This document shows, one piece after another, positions 37,866 to 46,055 of a stretch of 64,000 bases of DNA. The notes under the pieces are model-generated. The model was not told the origin of the DNA and did no database searches. It saw only the letters and a program-made list of their open reading frames with translations. Position 1 is the first letter of the stretch; every line of letters starts with the position of its first letter. The position numbers and the translations under genes are program-made. Origin of the DNA: Spirochaetota bacterium (GTDB lineage: Bacteria; Spirochaetota; UBA4802; JAFGDQ01); NCBI GenBank assembly GCA_016932015.1, contig JAFGDQ010000099.1, forward strand, positions 20,560 through 84,559, written 5' to 3'.

Positions 37866-40718
37866 TTACTTTACAGAAAATATAATACCGGCACAAACCA
37901 GTTCAACAGAATAATCTATATTCATTAATCTGCTGTAACCGGACAGGAGTCTTTCCATTTCCGAGTATTCTTTTACAATATTATTTTTAGTTCTTGTAAT
38001 TGCGCTTTTCATATCTTTCTTAAACCACTTCATCTGACAAACCTGTCTTTCAAGCTGCTCCTCATATTCCTTGATTTTCTTGGAATAAGAATCCTTTATC
38101 TTTTCTTTTTCATCGCTTATGGAACTGTCAATGTCATTTCCGAAATTCCCGATCACTTCCTCAGCTTTCTCAATTATCTTAACAGAAGCTGAGTCAAAAT
38201 ACTTATCCGCATTTTTCTGAATTTTTTGAATTTCGGTATTATAGTTATTTATTTTAAATTTAATATCAGGATACATTTCAAGGGATTTCGTTTCAATAAT
38301 TCCGCATTCCTCGTCTTTTACTGAATTTTTTGAAGGAATAAAAACAGGAATAAATTCCCTATGTTTATTTAAAGTTTTAAAATTTATTACATAGTAAAAA
38401 ATCATTCCGGAAAGTTCCTTTTCATGTTTTATTACTTTAATTCCGGAATTACCGCCAAAATCTTCATTGTGACATTTTTCCACAAGAACATCAACAATTG
38501 GATTACCAAACGCAAGAAATTCAAGACTCTCATTATCAAGAGCTTTAGTACTGTTGAATGTACCCTTTTTTGAAACACGCCTGCCGTCAGGCAGTTCTTT
38601 CAAAGTATAAAGCCGGGTGATTTTATGTTTCGTACTCAGGTATTTATCTACAAGATCAGTTTTGTCACGAAGTCTGTTTACAAAATTTTCAATTCTTTTA
38701 TTTGAATATTTTCTTTCCTCAAGAGTAACTTCATAATATTCATTATAATTAAAATCCATTTTTTTAGCAATAGCCAGGTCATTCAGCTTCTCGTAACTTT
38801 TTCGCGCGTTTTCAAGCTTTTCATCAATTTCGGAATACACTTTTCTGCTGTTTCCGGACAGCGCCATTCTCATGAATATTGAATTAAGATTAAGTTCCTC
38901 TTCAATCTGTCCCAAAAGAACATCCGGAGTACCAATTGATTCTTCAAAGAGTTTCAGCTTCTTAATAAGAACATTAAGAATTCTTTCAGCCACTGTGTCC
39001 TTTGTTGAAAAATTATATATATACACATCATACGGCTGTCCAAAACGGTGTATTCTTCCGATTCGCTGTTCAATTTTTACCGGCGACCACGGAAGATCAT
39101 AATTAATCAGAACATTGCAGAACTGCATGTTCCTTCCCTCTCCTCCAGCCTCTGTACAGATCAGAATATCAGCCTTTTCCTTAAAATTTATTATGGCTAC
39201 TTCTTTCTGATCTTTATCCATTGAACCGTTGAATATTTCAACCTTGAATTCATGCAATAGAACTTTCAGAAAATCCTGTGTTGTTCTGAACTGAGTAAAG
39301 ATAAGTATTTTTTTACATTTCCCGTGTATCAGCTTTTGTATAATCTCAATCAGCTTTTCAGCCTTCTTATTCCGCGTGACAGATTCCGCAATTGATATGA
39401 GATTGTCTAATATCAGGATTTCCTCTTTGATTTCAGCGCGGGTTTTCTTTACAGTTTCTTCTATCAGATCATCCATATCTTCGGATTCATCAATATCGGC
39501 AAATTCCGAAAGCTTTTTTTCAATAAGCTTGTTTCTGAATACAGCTTCATTACTACGGTCAATTAAATAAGACAAATGATTACGCCTCTTAGTCAAAGCG
39601 GACAAAAGAGCTACTGTAGACGAATCCAGCAGTTTCTGAAAAACAGTCATTACAAAACCAACCGCCCTGTTTTCGGTCTGCATAGCTTTATTATACTCTT
39701 CCACTACATATCTTGTTGTAGCATCATAGAGGACTCTTTCCTCAGGGAAGAATTCAAATCTTATTGTCTTTGCATGCCTTTTCGTAAAGCCGCCGATTTC
39801 TTTTTTGGTTCTTCTTATAATTATTGACGATATTTTTTCTCTCAGGCGGGATAAATTTGAGTCATTAAGGCAGAATGTATTGTAAAAAGTCTGAAAAGGG
39901 CCCAACAGATTTTTATCAATAAGCCTGATCAGGAAATAAAGCTCTTCAAGCTTGCCTCTGAAAGGTGTTGCCGTAAGCAGAAGAAATGATCTGGATCTTC
40001 CTGAAAGAAGTTCTGCCACATTATACGCCAGCGTTGTTTTCAGATCATCCCTGCGCAGCCGGTGAGCTTCATCTATTACAACAACATCCCATTTTGCGTT
40101 AAGAAGATCATCTCTGTTGGAATCGCTTTTAATAAAATCTATTGAACAGATTCCCCTGCGGAATGCATTCCAGGGATTGGTATTGTTTTTGTGATATTTT
40201 CTGGTAAATTTTCTGTCAATAATTTCAAAGGACTCATTAAACTTGCTTTCAAGCTCATTCTGCCATTGAAGAACCAGGGAGGCCGGGCATATAATCAGAA
40301 TTTTATCATATTCAAATCTGAAAATCAATTCCTTGATAACGAGTCCGGCCTCAATTGTTTTTCCGAGACCTACTTCATCAGCAATGAGAAATCTCTGATT
40401 AAGGGAATTAATTATTCTGTGGGTTGATTCAACCTGATGTGCGAGTATTCTTGTTCTCGAATTGGAGAGAGAGAGCAGTTTGTTGTTGGTATAAGCCTGT
40501 CTAAGAACAAAAGCTTCAACTTTAAGATCAAGCCTGCCGTCAAACGGTATTTGATTATTTTTAATCAAATACCGTATTTTATCTGCATTCCTGATTAATA
40601 CTGAATTTTCACTTTCAATTTCATCAAAAGATATAAAATCATCATCAAATAAAGTTACGTGAAAACCTTCCTGTGTTTCCTCTAATTTATCCAATTTAAG
40701 TTTTACTCCGTTCGGCAT
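37866..40718 (-). CDS. RapA/SNF2-like superfamily 2 helicase
   Basis: A 950-residue ATPase: an N-terminal region of about 95 residues, then SNF2 helicase lobe 1 with Walker A DEVGLGKT (114-121) and DEAH (216-219), SAT-like motif LTATPFRG, helicase lobe 2 with QRIGRIHRFGQ, and a long C-terminal region (about 620-950) rich in coiled coil. The two-lobe core resembles RapA and DrmD-type proteins. RapA has a Tudor/Spt domain not recognised here. No DISARM partner genes (methyltransferase, drmA, drmB) are present, so I do not call a defence system. Probable role: RNA-polymerase recycling or nucleic-acid translocation, undetermined. Confidence 0.85.
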   Translation of the reverse strand: MPNGVKLKLDKLEETQEGFHVTLFDDDFISFDEIESENSVLIRNADKIRYLIKNNQIPFDGRLDLKVEAFVLRQAYTNNKLLSLSNSRTRILAHQVESTHRIINSLNQRFLIADEVGLGKTIEAGLVIKELIFRFEYDKILIICPASLVLQWQNELESKFNESFEIIDRKFTRKYHKNNTNPWNAFRRGICSIDFIKSDSNRDDLLNAKWDVVVIDEAHRLRRDDLKTTLAYNVAELLSGRSRSFLLLTATPFRGKLEELYFLIRLIDKNLLGPFQTFYNTFCLNDSNLSRLREKISSIIIRRTKKEIGGFTKRHAKTIRFEFFPEERVLYDATTRYVVEEYNKAMQTENRAVGFVMTVFQKLLDSSTVALLSALTKRRNHLSYLIDRSNEAVFRNKLIEKKLSEFADIDESEDMDDLIEETVKKTRAEIKEEILILDNLISIAESVTRNKKAEKLIEIIQKLIHGKCKKILIFTQFRTTQDFLKVLLHEFKVEIFNGSMDKDQKEVAIINFKEKADILICTEAGGEGRNMQFCNVLINYDLPWSPVKIEQRIGRIHRFGQPYDVYIYNFSTKDTVAERILNVLIKKLKLFEESIGTPDVLLGQIEEELNLNSIFMRMALSGNSRKVYSEIDEKLENARKSYEKLNDLAIAKKMDFNYNEYYEVTLEERKYSNKRIENFVNRLRDKTDLVDKYLSTKHKITRLYTLKELPDGRRVSKKGTFNSTKALDNESLEFLAFGNPIVDVLVEKCHNEDFGGNSGIKVIKHEKELSGMIFYYVINFKTLNKHREFIPVFIPSKNSVKDEECGIIETKSLEMYPDIKFKINNYNTEIQKIQKNADKYFDSASVKIIEKAEEVIGNFGNDIDSSISDEKEKIKDSYSKKIKEYEEQLERQVCQMKWFKKDMKSAITRTKNNIVKEYSEMERLLSGYSRLMNIDYSVELVCAGIIFSVK

Positions 40719-40987
40719 AATAATGATAAATAAAGATAAAATTAATTTCGGCGCTCTTCATTACCCGATATATATTTAATCTTATCAAGAGCGGCAATAT
40801 AAAAATAAAACATTAAGTTTTACAAATAAAAGCAATCTGAAGCGTTTTTTCATTAGTGAACATCCTTGTTGCAGAGCAAAGCGACATAATACAGATTGCA
40901 AAATAAGATTACAAGCCATTTTTCATAAATTGAATATAAAAACTAAATGGTTATTACCTGAATTCAGGTTTAACAAACTGGCAGGAA

Positions 40988-42109
40988 TTAAAAACCTTTA
41001 TCATTTATGTCAGATATATTATTCGTAGCAGATTTATCCTTAAATAAACCGGTAATTGCTGAAATCCCAATTAAAGCAAGTCCGATTATTTCGAACACTC
41101 CAAACATACTCATACCCAGAATCTTTTTTGAAAAGAAGTGGTCTAATTTATGATGAGAACTACCCTTTATAATAATAAAGCCAAATAAAATAAATAATCC
41201 TGTGGTCTGAAGGAATATTTTTCTCCATAATTTTCTTAAATTATACGCTGACAGTATAACAACTCCTGTTGCAAGGCTCGCAAATATTGATATAAAACGT
41301 ACCTGAGCAGGCCTTCTGATATTATACCAGCCGAATATCTTTGAATGAGTACGGCCGATATCAGTCAAAAGCATTTGAAGATCCAGCTGCTTATTTATAC
41401 CAAGAATAAAAGTTAATATGGCAGTAATAAGAATAAATCTCATATAATTTTTTTCTATATTTTCCGGATTTTTTCTTACCCTGAGTAAATATTGTACATA
41501 TAATATAAAAATTATAAAATAAACAGCTGTAATAAACCATCCCTCAAACGTATTGTCTCCATGAAACTTAATCCAGGTTCCCTCCAAAACAGCATGTTTT
41601 ACTATTTGCAGAATTGAAGATGTTTTAACCTCTGGAATTGATCCATCCGGATTTGGTTTAACAATCGGAATACTGGCAGAGCTGACTGTATTGCCAATTC
41701 GTCTGCCATTATAAATAGACTTTTTTGAGGATATTGGCAGCTCAAATCTATTAACGTTTATTCTGACAAAGCTGATATCTTTATTTTTTAAATCGCTTTT
41801 CTTTATAATAAATTTAAATGGTGCTGCCCCATTACCATGAATAATCCTTAACGGTTCATTTGCTTTTATGCAGCCCTGATACTGCCCGGATTTATTGAAA
41901 AGATGCAGTGTTGCGCTTAGCCTGTATCCGGTTTTCATATCATGATACTTCACCAAAACCTCAACAGGTTTTCCAGCAATAACATGCTCAGGATGCTTTA
42001 TTTCATACCATGCAGGAGTATCATCTAACTTAAATAATAAATTGCTAAGCAAAAAGTATGAAATTAAAGTTATTATTATAAACAGGAAAAAATTAGCCAG
42101 CTTTTTCAT
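40988..42109 (-). CDS. Unknown membrane protein with large extracytoplasmic domain
   Basis: A 373-residue protein that I do not recognise. It has an N-terminal membrane helix (about 6-26) and an extracytoplasmic, strand-rich domain (about 27-190) with an Ig-like look (PVEVLVKYHD, ATLHLFNKSGQ). About five further helices lie between 192 and 355. A striking loop ILGINKQLDLQMLLTDIGR lies between TM helices near residue 236. A His-rich GSSHHKLDHFF near residue 320 faces a loop and could bind metal. It diverges from the transhydroxylase-like operon, so a link is conceivable but unsupported. Confidence 0.7.
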   Translation of the reverse strand: MKKLANFFLFIIITLISYFLLSNLLFKLDDTPAWYEIKHPEHVIAGKPVEVLVKYHDMKTGYRLSATLHLFNKSGQYQGCIKANEPLRIIHGNGAAPFKFIIKKSDLKNKDISFVRINVNRFELPISSKKSIYNGRRIGNTVSSASIPIVKPNPDGSIPEVKTSSILQIVKHAVLEGTWIKFHGDNTFEGWFITAVYFIIFILYVQYLLRVRKNPENIEKNYMRFILITAILTFILGINKQLDLQMLLTDIGRTHSKIFGWYNIRRPAQVRFISIFASLATGVVILSAYNLRKLWRKIFLQTTGLFILFGFIIIKGSSHHKLDHFFSKKILGMSMFGVFEIIGLALIGISAITGLFKDKSATNNISDINDKGF

Positions 42110-42258
42110 AATAAATTTTCTGGTAAATTATAATAGTCAAAAATTGAGAAAAACAATAATTAAAATCAAATATATTGCAATTCATTTAATTATTCAAACT
42201 TAATGATTTTTGACTTAAAAATAACTTTAATTTCTGTTAAATATATAACAAAATGCAT

Positions 42259-42287
42259 TTGACATTTAATTTAATTTGACTTAATGG
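42259..42287 (+). promoter_or_regulatory. Sigma-70 promoter for transhydroxylase-like operon
   Basis: TTGACA (42259-42264), 17 bases, TAATGG (42282-42287). The -10 lies inside the palindrome listed next, which suggests repression by promoter occlusion. Confidence 0.55.
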
Positions 42288-42298
42288 TAATACCATTA
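42282..42298. promoter_or_regulatory. 17-base palindromic operator TAATGGTAATACCATTA
   Basis: A perfect palindrome around a central base (TAATGGTA-A-TACCATTA) that covers the predicted -10 of the promoter at 42259. It is the size of a typical dimeric-repressor site. The repressor is not encoded next to it. Confidence 0.55.
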
Positions 42299-42432
42299 GA
42301 GCTCGTTTTAATGATTGCCGGTAATAAAAGTTTATTAAATACTTCACCTGTGATCATTATTTGTCCATAGTAAATTCTTCAGACTGTAAAAATCCGTTTT
42401 TTTAAAAAATAAAAAAAGGAGATTTTGCGTCC

Positions 42433-45123
42433 ATGCCAGCCAACAACTTAAAAGAAAATTTTAAAGCAGATAAACAGGTAATCAGAGGTTCCGGACTAAT
42501 CGGTTCAATGGACTCGGGTGTGCCGACACTTGTTGACGTAAAGGACGGGAAAATAATAAGAATACGGCCACTATATTATGAAATGAACTATGACAAGAAG
42601 GATTTCAATACCTGGAAAATAGAAGCCAGAGGAAAAACTCTCGAGCCCCCGATGAAAGGCCTTGTTGGACCTGTCGGATTGACGTATAAAAAGCGTGTTT
42701 ATTCAAAAAACCGCGTCAGATATCCTTTAAAACGCGCTGACTGGAATCCGAATGGTGAACGAAACACTCAAAACAGGGGAAAAAGCGGTTATGTCCGCAT
42801 ATCATGGGATGAAGCTGCAGATATTGTAGCTTCAGAGCTTAAACGAGTCGGGAAAAAATACGGCCCGGAAGCAGTCCTTTCACAGGCAGATATGCATGGC
42901 GAGACTAAGCACCTCAGCCCCAGCCACGGTTGTGCCAACAGGCTTCTTTCACTTCTGGGCGGTTATACAATACAGATGAGAAATCTTGACAGCTGGGAAG
43001 GGCAGAACTGGGGAGCAAAACATGTATGGGGGTGTGAACCTGTTGGTGAAATGATGCCTGCTGCCAATCTTTATCCGGATATTGCTGAACATGGAGAACT
43101 TCTTTTATTCTGGGGATGCGATCCTGAAACAACTCCTCATCCGATACAGGGTATGATGTCAAGCCGTCTTTGCTACTGGCTGACAGAACTCGGACTTAAA
43201 TCCGTTTATATTTGCCCTGATCTGAATTACGGTGCAGCTGTTCACGCGGATAAATGGATACCTGTCCTCCCCAATACTGATGCTGCCCTGCATCTCGCGA
43301 TTGCCTATCTGTGGATCACAGAGAGTACATATGACAAAGAATATATTGCAAGTCATTCATACGGATTTGAAAAATTTGAGGACTATGTTCTCGGTAAAGA
43401 AGATGGAATTCCTAAAACTCCCGCATGGGCTTCTGAAAAATGCGGAGTTCAGGAATGGACAATAAAAGCGCTAGCACGTGACTGGGCAAAGAAGGTTACA
43501 AGCCTTATACACGGAAACGGAGGCCCTGCAATCAGAGGCCCCTACTCCTCGGAACCTGCCAGACTTGAGGCAATGCTGCTTGGCATGCAGGGCCTTGGCA
43601 GGCCCGGTGTTCATCAGGCTAAAATGATAGAATGGTGGATATGGCGTGAATATTATCCGCTGCCGTATCAGGGAGTCGTTAATCCCTCTATTCCAAATTT
43701 TTCAGAGCAGGTACGGCCTGCTGGCTCAATGAATCAGGCTGAAATGGTACCGTTATATATGGGTAAACATCCTGAATTATTGAAACTGACTGAATTAATG
43801 CCGAATCCTCCGAAACAGTCAATTCCAAAGTGTCTTATACATGACGCGATACTTAATCCTCCTGTCAGTTGGTGGGGGCTGTATGGTTTTCTTGAGCCGG
43901 ATAAAGAGCAGTTTAAAAAACATACTTATCCTGCTGAAGGATGTTCGGAAATTCACATGATATGGACAGACTCGCCATGCTGGATAACGTGCTGGAATGA
44001 TTCCAACAGTTATATTAAAGCACTGCAGTCAGAGAAAATTGAATGCATTGTGGCACAGCATCCATGGATGGAAAACGACTGTCTGATGGCTGACATTGTT
44101 CTTCCAGTTGCCACACGATTTGAGATGCTTGATATAGGAGCAGATATTGGAAGCGGAGTTTTAACGTCTGTTTTTCTTGAAGATCACTGCATTGACCCGG
44201 TTGGAGAATCTCTCAGCGATTTTGATGCCGTTGTAAAAATAGCGGAAAAACTCGGCCTGAAAGAAGAATACACAGGCGGGAAAACACATGAAGAAAAGCA
44301 GGAAATGTCTTTTGAAGGTTCAGGTGTAGAGAAACTTATCTCTTTTAAAAATCTTAAGAAGAATAAATATTTTGTAATTCCATGTGATTCAGGCATAAAA
44401 GATGTTCCTCCGGGATTAAGGACTTTTTTTGAAGATCCGAAAAATAATCCGCTGACAACTCCGACCGGACTGCTCGAATATTCATCATCTGCACTAAAAG
44501 AACATTTTCCCGATGACAAGGAGAGACCGCCGGTTGCCGGATGGATAGAAAAAAGTGAAAGTCATGATGAAAGGCTGAGCAGTAAAAGAACCGAAAAATA
44601 CCCTCTTATCTGTATGTCAAATCATCCAAGATGGCGTATGCATGCTCAGGGAGACGATATTATATGGACAAGAGAAATTCCGACTATGAAGATAAAAGGA
44701 CAGGACGGATATTTGTACGAGCCTGTCTGGCTCAATACTGCTGAAGCTGAAGCCAGAGGAATAAAGCACGGCGATATCGTTAAAATATACAACGAACGGG
44801 GAACTGTTCTTGGCGGAGCCTATGTGACCGAAAGGCTTGTGCCAAAAACAGCATACATGGATCATGGAGCAAGATGGGACCCGATTATTCCGGGAGAACT
44901 GGACAGAGGCGGAGCTATAAACACAATAACTCCTCATAATATAACCTCAAAAAACGCAACAGGTATGGTTGTCAGCGGATTTCTTGTTGAAGTTGAAAAA
45001 GTGACTGACGAAGAGATGGCCTCATGGCGTAAAGACTATCCTGAAGCTTTTAACAGGAATTACGATCCTGTAACAGGCGTATCACTATCCGGATGGCTTA
45101 CTGATGAAAAAGAAGGAAATTAA
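42433..45123 (+). CDS. Transhydroxylase-like molybdopterin enzyme, large subunit
   Basis: This 896-residue subunit of the DMSO-reductase family looks most like the large subunit of pyrogallol-phloroglucinol transhydroxylase (about 875). It lacks the N-terminal [4Fe-4S] cysteines, like that enzyme. It has the conserved EARGKT, RISWDEA and LDSWEG (185-190) segments, the last corresponding to the Asp-Ser-Trp active-site stretch. The molybdopterin-guanine-dinucleotide domain near the end contains SNHPRWRMHAQGDD and EARGIKHGDIVKIYNERG. No twin-arginine or Sec signal is seen, so it is cytoplasmic. It forms a two-gene operon with the iron-sulfur subunit. The real substrate is open; tetrahydroxybenzene/phloroglucinol chemistry is only a hypothesis. 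Confidence 0.8.
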   Translation: MPANNLKENFKADKQVIRGSGLIGSMDSGVPTLVDVKDGKIIRIRPLYYEMNYDKKDFNTWKIEARGKTLEPPMKGLVGPVGLTYKKRVYSKNRVRYPLKRADWNPNGERNTQNRGKSGYVRISWDEAADIVASELKRVGKKYGPEAVLSQADMHGETKHLSPSHGCANRLLSLLGGYTIQMRNLDSWEGQNWGAKHVWGCEPVGEMMPAANLYPDIAEHGELLLFWGCDPETTPHPIQGMMSSRLCYWLTELGLKSVYICPDLNYGAAVHADKWIPVLPNTDAALHLAIAYLWITESTYDKEYIASHSYGFEKFEDYVLGKEDGIPKTPAWASEKCGVQEWTIKALARDWAKKVTSLIHGNGGPAIRGPYSSEPARLEAMLLGMQGLGRPGVHQAKMIEWWIWREYYPLPYQGVVNPSIPNFSEQVRPAGSMNQAEMVPLYMGKHPELLKLTELMPNPPKQSIPKCLIHDAILNPPVSWWGLYGFLEPDKEQFKKHTYPAEGCSEIHMIWTDSPCWITCWNDSNSYIKALQSEKIECIVAQHPWMENDCLMADIVLPVATRFEMLDIGADIGSGVLTSVFLEDHCIDPVGESLSDFDAVVKIAEKLGLKEEYTGGKTHEEKQEMSFEGSGVEKLISFKNLKKNKYFVIPCDSGIKDVPPGLRTFFEDPKNNPLTTPTGLLEYSSSALKEHFPDDKERPPVAGWIEKSESHDERLSSKRTEKYPLICMSNHPRWRMHAQGDDIIWTREIPTMKIKGQDGYLYEPVWLNTAEAEARGIKHGDIVKIYNERGTVLGGAYVTERLVPKTAYMDHGARWDPIIPGELDRGGAINTITPHNITSKNATGMVVSGFLVEVEKVTDEEMASWRKDYPEAFNRNYDPVTGVSLSGWLTDEKEGN

Positions 45124-45124
45124 A

Positions 45125-45943
45125 ATGAACAAAGTATTTATTTTTGATATATCAAAATGCTGCGGATGCTACAACTGTCAGCTCGCATGCAAAGATGAAC
45201 ATGTTGAAAACGACTGGACTCCTTATGCGAAACCGCAGCCTGAAGCTGGTCAGTTCTGGATCAAAATTCAGGAAAACGTATGCGGCACAATTCCAAAAGT
45301 AAAAATGCATTATATTCCAATGTTATGCAATCATTGTGAAAATGCAGTATGCATGGAAGCCTGTCCTGAAAAAGCCATTACAAGAAGAGAAGATGGCCTG
45401 ATATTGATTGAACCTGATAAATGCAAAGGAGCTAACGGCTGTAAAGCATGTATAACAGCATGCCCTTATAATGCAGTTTATTTTAATGAATCACTCGGTT
45501 TGGCACAGAAATGTACAGGATGTGCTCACCTTCTTGATAACGGCAATAAACTGCCGCGCTGCGTTGAAGTTTGTCCTACAGATGCAATTACATTTGGAGA
45601 GAAAGAAAAACTTAAGGAACAGATCAAAGACACAGTTGTTCTTCAGCCTGACAGCGGATGCAGCCCTAATGTCTACTATAAAAATATTCCCGGTAAATTC
45701 ATAGCAGGAACTGTATATGATCCTGTAGAAAAAGAGGTTATTATCGGTGCAAAATGTATTCTTTATTCAAAAGGGAAATCAGTTGAAACATTTACAGATT
45801 CCTATGGCGATTTCTGGTTTAATGATCTTGAAGCTGGAACTTATGATGTAACAATTCAAGCTCAGGGATTTGCAAAAAAGAATTTTACCGGTTTAAATAC
45901 AGCGAAAGATATTAATCTTGGTGATATTCCATTAGAAAAATAA
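45125..45943 (+). CDS. Transhydroxylase-like iron-sulfur subunit with C-terminal Ig/transthyretin-type domain
   Basis: A 272-residue protein. Residues 1-155 hold four four-cysteine sets: 12, 15, 18, 22; 68, 71, 76, 80; 100, 106, 109, 113; 130, 133, 146, 150. These could coordinate four [4Fe-4S] clusters. Residues 190-272 form a β-barrel carboxypeptidase-regulatory/transthyretin-like domain (EKEVIIGAKC..., YGDFWFNDLEAGTYDV). The pairing of the ferredoxin part with this extra domain and the length (about 274) match the transhydroxylase small subunit. That enzyme has three clusters, so the fourth set is a difference. The ATG at 45125 follows AAGGA; an upstream ATG at 45104 lies inside the previous gene. 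Confidence 0.82.
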   Translation: MNKVFIFDISKCCGCYNCQLACKDEHVENDWTPYAKPQPEAGQFWIKIQENVCGTIPKVKMHYIPMLCNHCENAVCMEACPEKAITRREDGLILIEPDKCKGANGCKACITACPYNAVYFNESLGLAQKCTGCAHLLDNGNKLPRCVEVCPTDAITFGEKEKLKEQIKDTVVLQPDSGCSPNVYYKNIPGKFIAGTVYDPVEKEVIIGAKCILYSKGKSVETFTDSYGDFWFNDLEAGTYDVTIQAQGFAKKNFTGLNTAKDINLGDIPLEK

Positions 45944-46055
45944 ATACCGGATATATATTTTGCTATCTCTTATCCTTCCACTAAATTTCAATTGACTTAT
46001 AAAATAAACCCCATACTGATTTCTGATACATTAATAATTTTGATCATGAAACAAA

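Larger units (their letters stand above)
42110..42432. other. Divergent regulatory region before transhydroxylase-like genes
   Basis: These 323 bases separate the unknown membrane gene from the molybdoenzyme gene. They include a good plus-strand promoter at 42259-42287 overlapped by a palindrome at 42282-42298, both listed. The predicted leader to 42433 is about 140 nucleotides. No gene was seen. Confidence 0.5.

Noticed and set aside
37866..40718. A DISARM-type defence island around the SNF2-like helicase
   Set aside because: Neighbours are an FMN-binding protein, a GNAT and an unknown membrane protein; no drmA, drmB or methyltransferase genes.
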